IMG/VR virus record: IMGVR_UViG_3300006875_000037
Location: 1-46,114 of that record
Length of the DNA: 46,114 nt
DNA from: a virus
Strand: one strand, 5' to 3'
The translations under genes were made by a program, and so were the position numbers. This document shows positions 41,542 to 46,114 of this stretch, piece after piece; the stretch's first letter is position 1, and each line of letters begins with the position of its first letter. The notes under the pieces are model-generated. The model made no database searches. It was not told the origin of the DNA and saw only the letters and a program-made list of their open reading frames with translations.

Positions 41542-41837
41542 GGCTGCACCCCATTCACGGGCTGGCGCCGCAAAGCCGCCTGCTTCTCCCTAATCTCTCT
41601 GAGATTCCTGATATCTAAAGCAAGCTCACCATTTCGCACTACAAGCACAGACATCGCTTCGTCAATCAGGTCTTTTTGATCCGAGATTACCCTTTCAAGC
41701 TCCAAGCGCCGCCGCGCCTGTGCGGTTGCGCCGCGAATCGCGTAGAGCTTCTCGGCTTTGGTGTACTTGCGGCGCCAACGCTTGGCGGGGAGCTTGGGCT
41801 GGAGGGCTTGGGAGAGCCAGGTGAGGGGGTTAAGCAT
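41538..41837 (-). CDS. Small helical protein
   Basis: 99 aa, ATG 41837. Basic N-half (LPAKRWRRKYTKAEKLYAIR) and a coiled-coil-like C-half (LELERVISDQKDLIDEAMSV, IRNLREIREKQAALRRQ). 20 nt behind the large terminase stop and coupled to the gene at 41137. It might be a DNA-binding or packaging helper; no proof. Confidence 0.6.
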   Translation of the reverse strand: MLNPLTWLSQALQPKLPAKRWRRKYTKAEKLYAIRGATAQARRRLELERVISDQKDLIDEAMSVLVVRNGELALDIRNLREIREKQAALRRQPVNGVQP

Positions 41838-41857
41838 GGTGGCGGTGGAGACGTGAA

Positions 41858-43420
41858 CTACCGAAACGCGACAGCATTCCGGCGACGGGCCGGCGCGGGC
41901 GGATCCGCGCTGGCGCCGTGGCCATAGTGAACGGTGCTGACGCGCATGGGGCCCGTGCCTTGCATGAAGTTGATCGCCTGACTGAGCGCATCGACCTGGT
42001 CGTCGTAGGTGTCGCCGGGAAACTTCAGCAGCTGGCTGGTGAGCAGTGGCGTCAGCGGGTGGTGGCGCGGGAAGAACACACGCCCCTGATTGAACTCAGG
42101 CGTTGCCGCGTTGGCCCTGGCCACCTTCCCGCCAACGGGGTTGATCGCGTGGACGATGAAGCCCGCGGCGGCACGCTGGAGGGTGCTGATCACAGCGCTG
42201 CCGTTCGCCTTGTCCTCCACCAGCAGCTCCCCAAAGCCCCAGGTGGGCCAGAGCGTCGCCACCTGATCTGTCGTCGCGGCGAAGTCCAGTCGCTGGTTCA
42301 TCAGGTCCAGCAACCAGGCACCGGCCGAGTCCTGGCCCCAGAGCTGCAGGGCCACCATGTCGGCGCCAGGGGAATCTTTGAAGCTGCAATCCAGGCTTGC
42401 GAGCTTGCGCACGAACCGATCAGGCAGCACCGCGTCACCCTTCAGGCCGGGGCGCTCCCGGGTGCCGTAGAACCGGAACATCCCGGCGTTGAACACCGTG
42501 CCGCCATCGGGCTGGGGGCGCTGCTGGTAGAGGGCCGCCCAGTCCCGCTCCGGGGTGTTCAGGCGCTTACGCCGGGCCCATTCCTCGTTGTAGCGAGTGG
42601 GATCGAGTGCTTCGCCGGGCTGGCGATCATCGATCTCCCGAGTCACCAAGGCTGGCAGGGGCTTGATGATCGGCTCGGCAATGATCGGCAAGCTGATCAC
42701 GTGCCAGGGCTCAGCCGCGTCGCCATTGCCCTCGCGCTCCAGCTCTTCAACGATGGACAGGAGCCAGCCGATGAGATCACCATCAGCCCAGCGGGTGTGG
42801 GTGATGACCTTGATCGCCCCGGGTTCTTCGCGGGTGTTGAGCACACCGGTCCACCAGCTCTGGAGCTGCCTCCGGTAGGCCGCTGATTCCGCCTGCTCCC
42901 TGTTCTTGATCGGGTCGTCAACGTTCAACGCATGGGCCGGCAGGCCCGTGCCCTTGCCGACACCGGCGCCCCACCAGCCGCCGATGCCCTGGGCGGTCTT
43001 CCACCTGCCCTTGCCCTGGCTGGAAGGCGACAGCACCCCGCCAGAGGCGACGTAGTAATCACGGGCCGCTTCACCAAACTCCTCCGCCAGCGCCTGGGTG
43101 TTGGCGCCCTGGCCCCAGGTGCGATCCGGGAACCGTCGCAGGAACCACCCCGACAGCAACCGGGTGAAGATCGTGGTTTTGAAATGCCGCGGCGGCAGCT
43201 CGATCATCAGCCGCGGCGGCAGATCGCCATCGATGAGCCGCTGCCCGATGCTCACCAGCCTGGTGGTGTGGCGCGTCCAGGGGAACGTTGGACAGGCGTC
43301 GCTGATGTAGTCGCCGAACGACTTGGCGTAGGGCTCCTGGGTGGCTGGCGTGTTCCTCAGCTGCTCCAGCTGCACCCTCGCCAGGGCGGTATCGATGGGG
43401 TCGGCGAGGGTGTGGGTCAT
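41858..43420 (-). CDS. terL: Large terminase subunit
   Basis: 520 aa, ATG 43420. Motor ATPase and nuclease that packages DNA. The Walker A-like loop PPRHFKTT is at 76-83 and the Walker B NVDDP has Asp168/Asp169. The RNase H-like nuclease core shows Asp344 in SLDCSFKD, VEDK at 401-404 and DDQVD at 473-477, the usual metal-binding acids. The N-terminus carries no extra domain. It overlaps the upstream gene by 4 nt. Confidence 0.92.
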   Translation of the reverse strand: MTHTLADPIDTALARVQLEQLRNTPATQEPYAKSFGDYISDACPTFPWTRHTTRLVSIGQRLIDGDLPPRLMIELPPRHFKTTIFTRLLSGWFLRRFPDRTWGQGANTQALAEEFGEAARDYYVASGGVLSPSSQGKGRWKTAQGIGGWWGAGVGKGTGLPAHALNVDDPIKNREQAESAAYRRQLQSWWTGVLNTREEPGAIKVITHTRWADGDLIGWLLSIVEELEREGNGDAAEPWHVISLPIIAEPIIKPLPALVTREIDDRQPGEALDPTRYNEEWARRKRLNTPERDWAALYQQRPQPDGGTVFNAGMFRFYGTRERPGLKGDAVLPDRFVRKLASLDCSFKDSPGADMVALQLWGQDSAGAWLLDLMNQRLDFAATTDQVATLWPTWGFGELLVEDKANGSAVISTLQRAAAGFIVHAINPVGGKVARANAATPEFNQGRVFFPRHHPLTPLLTSQLLKFPGDTYDDQVDALSQAINFMQGTGPMRVSTVHYGHGASADPPAPARRRNAVAFR

Positions 43421-44052
43421 GCGGCACCTCGCAACCGCTCGAACCGCAACCCCAGCGCTGCTACCGGGCGCTGCTCAAGGATCGCTAGGCAGATGGCTGA
43501 TCGGCTGACGAATAGCTCATTGGCGGCTTGGCGAGCATTGGGCCAGGTCTGGCCTGTTTCAATGCATCGAATCCTGTAGTCGCCTCGCTGATAAGGATGG
43601 GCTGCAGCGACGGCATCAGCCAACTCACGATCCTCTAGCAGCTGAAACAAGCGATCAGCACCAAACCCACCAAGCACATCGGGGCGTTCGTGTGCCAGCC
43701 GACGCCAACCACGGCGAGACACATAGCGCCTGCGGCCCCCCAGAACTGGCCTGAGCAGTTTCTGGAGCTGCGGCTCATAAAGCCAGCGAACGATGCGCGG
43801 AGCTGGGCAACCGAGGATTAGCGCAGCACCACCGGGGCTGACCAGATCGTCGATGCGGATTCTGCTGCTACCGCTGGTGAAGCCAAGCTTCCCAAGCTTG
43901 AGGCGAATAGCTTTCTCGCTCCGATCCGGCCAACCTTTAGCTCTGGCCTGACGTTGAAACCGCCTTATCAGGATCGCAGGCGGAAGCGAATCGCCCATGT
44001 CACTGAGGAACTCAACCTCAGTGACGCTCCAGTTGGGAGGCTTGATCCCCAT
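43417..44052 (-). CDS. Unknown DNA-binding-like protein between terminase genes
   Basis: 211 aa, ATG 44052. The N-half reads like a homeodomain or SANT-type unit (NWSVTEVEFLSDMGDSLPPA, RSEKAIRLKLGKLGFTSG). A second helix-turn-helix is likely near LVSPGGAALILGCPAPRIVR. The C-terminus has TGQTWPNARQAANELFVSRS, a pattern of short NUMOD-type DNA-binding helices found in homing endonucleases. No nuclease motif is visible. It may assist site recognition in packaging or be a former homing protein. Confidence 0.65.
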   Translation of the reverse strand: MGIKPPNWSVTEVEFLSDMGDSLPPAILIRRFQRQARAKGWPDRSEKAIRLKLGKLGFTSGSSRIRIDDLVSPGGAALILGCPAPRIVRWLYEPQLQKLLRPVLGGRRRYVSRRGWRRLAHERPDVLGGFGADRLFQLLEDRELADAVAAAHPYQRGDYRIRCIETGQTWPNARQAANELFVSRSAICLAILEQRPVAALGLRFERLRGAA

Positions 44053-44114
44053 GGCTCACCGCCAACGGTCCAACCCGCCAGGGGAGGAGTCGTGGGGCTG
44101 GGTGGCGGCGACCA

Positions 44115-44585
44115 TCACTCCCCACTCTCCACTTGCACCCCAATGCCTTGCGCCTGGATCCCCAGCAGCAGGCGCATGCGCTGGTCGTCGCTGAGCCCCG
44201 CCCCATCGATGGCTGTGACCACGCCGGTCATCGCACGCTGCACGGCGCGACGTTCGGCGGCGGCGTCGCTGAACTGGTCACGGGTGATCGGGTGATGCGT
44301 CAGTAGCCAGGTAATGGCGTTCACGTTGCCGTTTTCCGCCTGACCATGAAGCGAGCTGAGGTATCGCTCTGCAATTTTTGAAGCCCCCTTATTGATGATG
44401 GCCCACAAACGACCTTCATCGGTTGATTCATCAGATTCGCGACCTTGCTTAATCCACCGCTTCCACGTGGTGATCGAAATCCCAAGGCGCGACGCCATGA
44501 GCTCGTGCGGGAGGCCGAGATCCGCCATCTCCCGGGCTTTGGCGATCAGCTCATCGGTGAGCAGGGATGGCCGACCACGAGACAC
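44115..44585 (-). CDS. terS: Small terminase subunit
   Basis: 156 aa, GTG 44585. Recognises the packaging site. An N-terminal helix-turn-helix (IAKAREMADLGLPHELMASR, LGISITTWKRWIKQGRESDE) is followed by a helical oligomerisation part (NKGASKIAERYLSSLHGQAE) and LTHHPITRDQFSDAAAER. Placement at the start of the late run, upstream of the large subunit, supports it. Confidence 0.85.
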   Translation of the reverse strand: MSRGRPSLLTDELIAKAREMADLGLPHELMASRLGISITTWKRWIKQGRESDESTDEGRLWAIINKGASKIAERYLSSLHGQAENGNVNAITWLLTHHPITRDQFSDAAAERRAVQRAMTGVVTAIDGAGLSDDQRMRLLLGIQAQGIGVQVESGE

Positions 44586-44592
44586 AGGACAA

Positions 44593-44641
44593 CACGATGC
44601 GCAATGTCAACAGCTTAGCCGGGTTTGTGGCAGTTGCGCAA
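44593..44641 (-). promoter_or_regulatory. Late promoter candidate with TTGCGCA sites
   Basis: Minus strand TTGCGC (44641-44636), 18 nt, TAAGCT (44617-44612). TTGCGCAA palindrome at 44634-44641 and TTGCGCATCGTG at 44604-44593. The latter 12-mer is identical to one in the cassette 4 promoter (32111-32100), so one regulator may act on both. Confidence 0.5.
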
Positions 44642-44666
44642 GCCCAAGGGCAAGCCACGGCAGGGC

Positions 44667-44923
44667 GTTACAAGCGAAACAGGCTGTAACACCAAGCGTA
44701 ACGCCCGGATCCCTTGCGCTGCAGTGGATCTCCCCCTCTTGTTACCATGTTACATCTATAAAGAGAGAAATATATATATAGGGGGAAGGGGAAAACCGTT
44801 ACTTCACGCGCGCGCACGCATATGGGTCTCCAAACCTGCGACCGTTACAAAAAGCGAAACAACCCAGTCCCTGCAAGGGATCTGGGCTGTTACCACCGGT
44901 TACCTTGTAACAAAAACCGTAAC
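44667..44923. repeat. GTTAC/GTAAC repeat cluster, candidate origin
   Basis: Eleven copies of GTTAC or its complement: 44667, 44686, 44698, 44741, 44749, 44798, 44844, 44889, 44899, 44907 and 44919. About 0.5 is expected by chance in this length. Two extended units read GTTACAAGCGAAACA and GTTACAAAAAGCGAAACA. A TATATATATA tract (44771-44780) sits inside. Iterons plus an AT-rich unwinding stretch next to a replication ATPase suggest an origin; an operator array is the alternative. This is also the description of the gene-free stretch 44586-44926. Confidence 0.55.
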
Positions 44924-44926
44924 GCC

Positions 44927-46114
44927 TTATTCCCCGAAAACCCTGATGGAGACTGACCTACTCACCCCGGCGATGCCTTGAAACCGGGTTGGCCCCGCTT
45001 TCTCTGCCCCATCCAATCGCCCCAGCACGGTGCTCCAGCTGGCGCCCCAGGGCGTGTCGCGCAGGATGCCGCGGACGCCCTCTGCAGTGTTGGAGACCAG
45101 CAAGCGGTCCCCGTCTACGCGGAACCCTAGCCGCCCCAGGTGGGCCACAGCAGCATCCGCCGGCACATCAGCCCGCTCATTGCCGTTGCGCACGGCTTCC
45201 GCGAGTTCCCAGACCGATCTGGTAATGATCGTGCTGCGTGCATTGACCCTGGCCCCATCGACCACGATGCGCTCGACCTCGACGCGGACCTGGTGCTGCA
45301 GCAGCTTCTGGAGGCACCGCTGCTCATCGGACTGCTCCGCAGCTTCCCGATACGGCTCCCAGTCCTGCTCATTGATGAGCTGGAGTGCTTCAGCTTCGCT
45401 CGGCACGCGATCATGCATCAAGCACCACGCGCCCGCCAGCAGGGTGCCGTACTGATCACCCTGTCGCTGGCTACCGAGCCGCTTGGCTGCTGCGGAGCGA
45501 AACACGGCGACCGCATCGCGCACCACGGGGATGAGCCGCACCATGCGGGCCGCCAGGGCGTGGCCGATGCCCGGGGTGATCTCAGCTGTCAGCCGCTGAT
45601 CCAGATCCCGCCAGTGGGCTTCCCGCTGCCCTGGCGGGAGGGTGGAAGGGTTCCGCATGGTGAGCTGGGCGAACCGACTTTCGTCGGCGCCGTGCTTCAG
45701 GGCTGGGTTGATGGAACAGAGCAGGAACATCGAGCGCACCATGAACCGCTGCGCGATGCCATCGGCGCCGCCGCGCCCCACGAACCCACGGCTGGAGCTG
45801 GAGCTGACGCGAGCTAGCGCCAGGATCGACTGCATCCGCGTCCGGTCGCTCTGCTCATTGGACTCGGCTTCATCCATCACCACGGGCAGGGCATCGCAGC
45901 GCAGTTCCTGCCGCAGGCTGGCCTCGGTGCTGCTGCCCTCGGGCCAGAGCGCCAGATCCTCCAGCAGGGTGCCCAGGAACCTGTCGAGGAGGGTGCTCTT
46001 GCCGCTCCCCTTCCCCGCGGTGAGCCACAGGTGCGGACGCCACATCAGCGCCCCGCCGATCGGTGCAAGTGCTGTCCAGCCCGCCAGGAGCAGGCCACTG
46101 GCCGGCACGTCCCA
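44927..46114 (-). CDS. Replication ATPase / primase-helicase-like protein (5' end outside window)
   Basis: At least 395 codons, open at the window edge. Walker A GKGSGKSTLLDR and Walker B PVVMDEAES (Asp-Glu) mark a P-loop ATPase with the layout LAGWTALAPIGGALMW...HLWLTAGKGSGKS of phage DUF927/primase-associated helicases. A conserved Arg/Asn-rich stretch follows (SRGFVGRGGADGIAQRFMVR, SMFLLCSINPALKHGADESR). The C-terminus has no recognisable extra domain. It probably unwinds DNA for phage replication. Neighbouring iteron-like repeats support the role. Confidence 0.75.
   Translation of the reverse strand, partial: WDVPASGLLLAGWTALAPIGGALMWRPHLWLTAGKGSGKSTLLDRFLGTLLEDLALWPEGSSTEASLRQELRCDALPVVMDEAESNEQSDRTRMQSILALARVSSSSSRGFVGRGGADGIAQRFMVRSMFLLCSINPALKHGADESRFAQLTMRNPSTLPPGQREAHWRDLDQRLTAEITPGIGHALAARMVRLIPVVRDAVAVFRSAAAKRLGSQRQGDQYGTLLAGAWCLMHDRVPSEAEALQLINEQDWEPYREAAEQSDEQRCLQKLLQHQVRVEVERIVVDGARVNARSTIITRSVWELAEAVRNGNERADVPADAAVAHLGRLGFRVDGDRLLVSNTAEGVRGILRDTPWGASWSTVLGRLDGAEKAGPTRFQGIAGVSRSVSIRVFGE

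Noticed and set aside
41918-42886. Plus-strand frame opposite the large terminase gene
   Set aside because: Shadow of a gene with clear ATPase and nuclease motifs.

Overview
This window is most of the genome of a temperate, long-tailed (siphovirus-type) phage or prophage of a cyanobacterium. The evidence is a tyrosine integrase with a nearby excisionase-like gene, an almost complete head, tail and lysis gene set, high GC content, and a phage-borne copy of the cyanobacteria-specific regulator cyAbrB. A freshwater or marine picocyanobacterium (Synechococcus/Cyanobium type) is the likely host, but that is inference. Whether the DNA is integrated cannot be decided here: no host genes and no tRNA-type attachment site are visible, and both window ends cut phage-like genes.

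Layout. (1) 1-3068, plus strand: a tightly overlapping operon that begins inside a dCTP deaminase gene and runs through small unknown proteins and a zinc-ribbon protein to an excisionase-like helix-turn-helix protein. It converges on the integrase (3065-4069, minus). (2) 4070-4375: intergenic DNA with a 20-nt-spaced direct repeat. (3) 4540-6435, minus: lysis cassette with a coiled-coil XhlA-like membrane protein, a holin-like protein and an unusual endolysin that joins a lysozyme domain to an L,D-transpeptidase (YkuD) domain. (4) 6472-13898, minus: tail fibres, then the major capsid protein and a scaffold-like protein. (5) 13965-24953, minus: tail tip, distal tail, tape measure, tail terminator, tail tube and the tail assembly chaperone pair, with a lambda-type GGGAAAG -1 frameshift site. 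(6) 25079-34623: connector genes mixed with four related, very basic proteins that share the N-terminus MARTYKRD. One of them carries a DnaJ-type J domain. The same stretch holds a run of tiny genes. Several of these have their own terminator and a repeated promoter with a CAACC-N9-GGTTG dyad and a leader hairpin. (7) 34666-35742, plus: cyAbrB and an unknown protein. (8) 35706-44585, minus: MuF-type head protein, portal, ribbon-helix-helix and KilA-N regulators, a sigma-like factor without a recognisable region 4, both terminase subunits and small unknowns. (9) 44586-44926: an AT-tract-containing intergenic region packed with GTTAC/GTAAC repeats, a candidate replication origin, next to a truncated replication ATPase (44927-46114, minus).

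The late genes form long minus-strand runs with 1-8 nt overlaps. They are broken by plus-strand insertions at 22423, 23601, 25079, 26562, 33955 and 34666, which look like morons. A short motif, CCGGAAAGCTGAGGC and variants, recurs at gene junctions. It lies next to most of these insertions and often contains the stop codon of the upstream gene. A phage sigma-like factor, cyAbrB, RHH and KilA-N proteins together suggest elaborate control of late and lysogenic expression.
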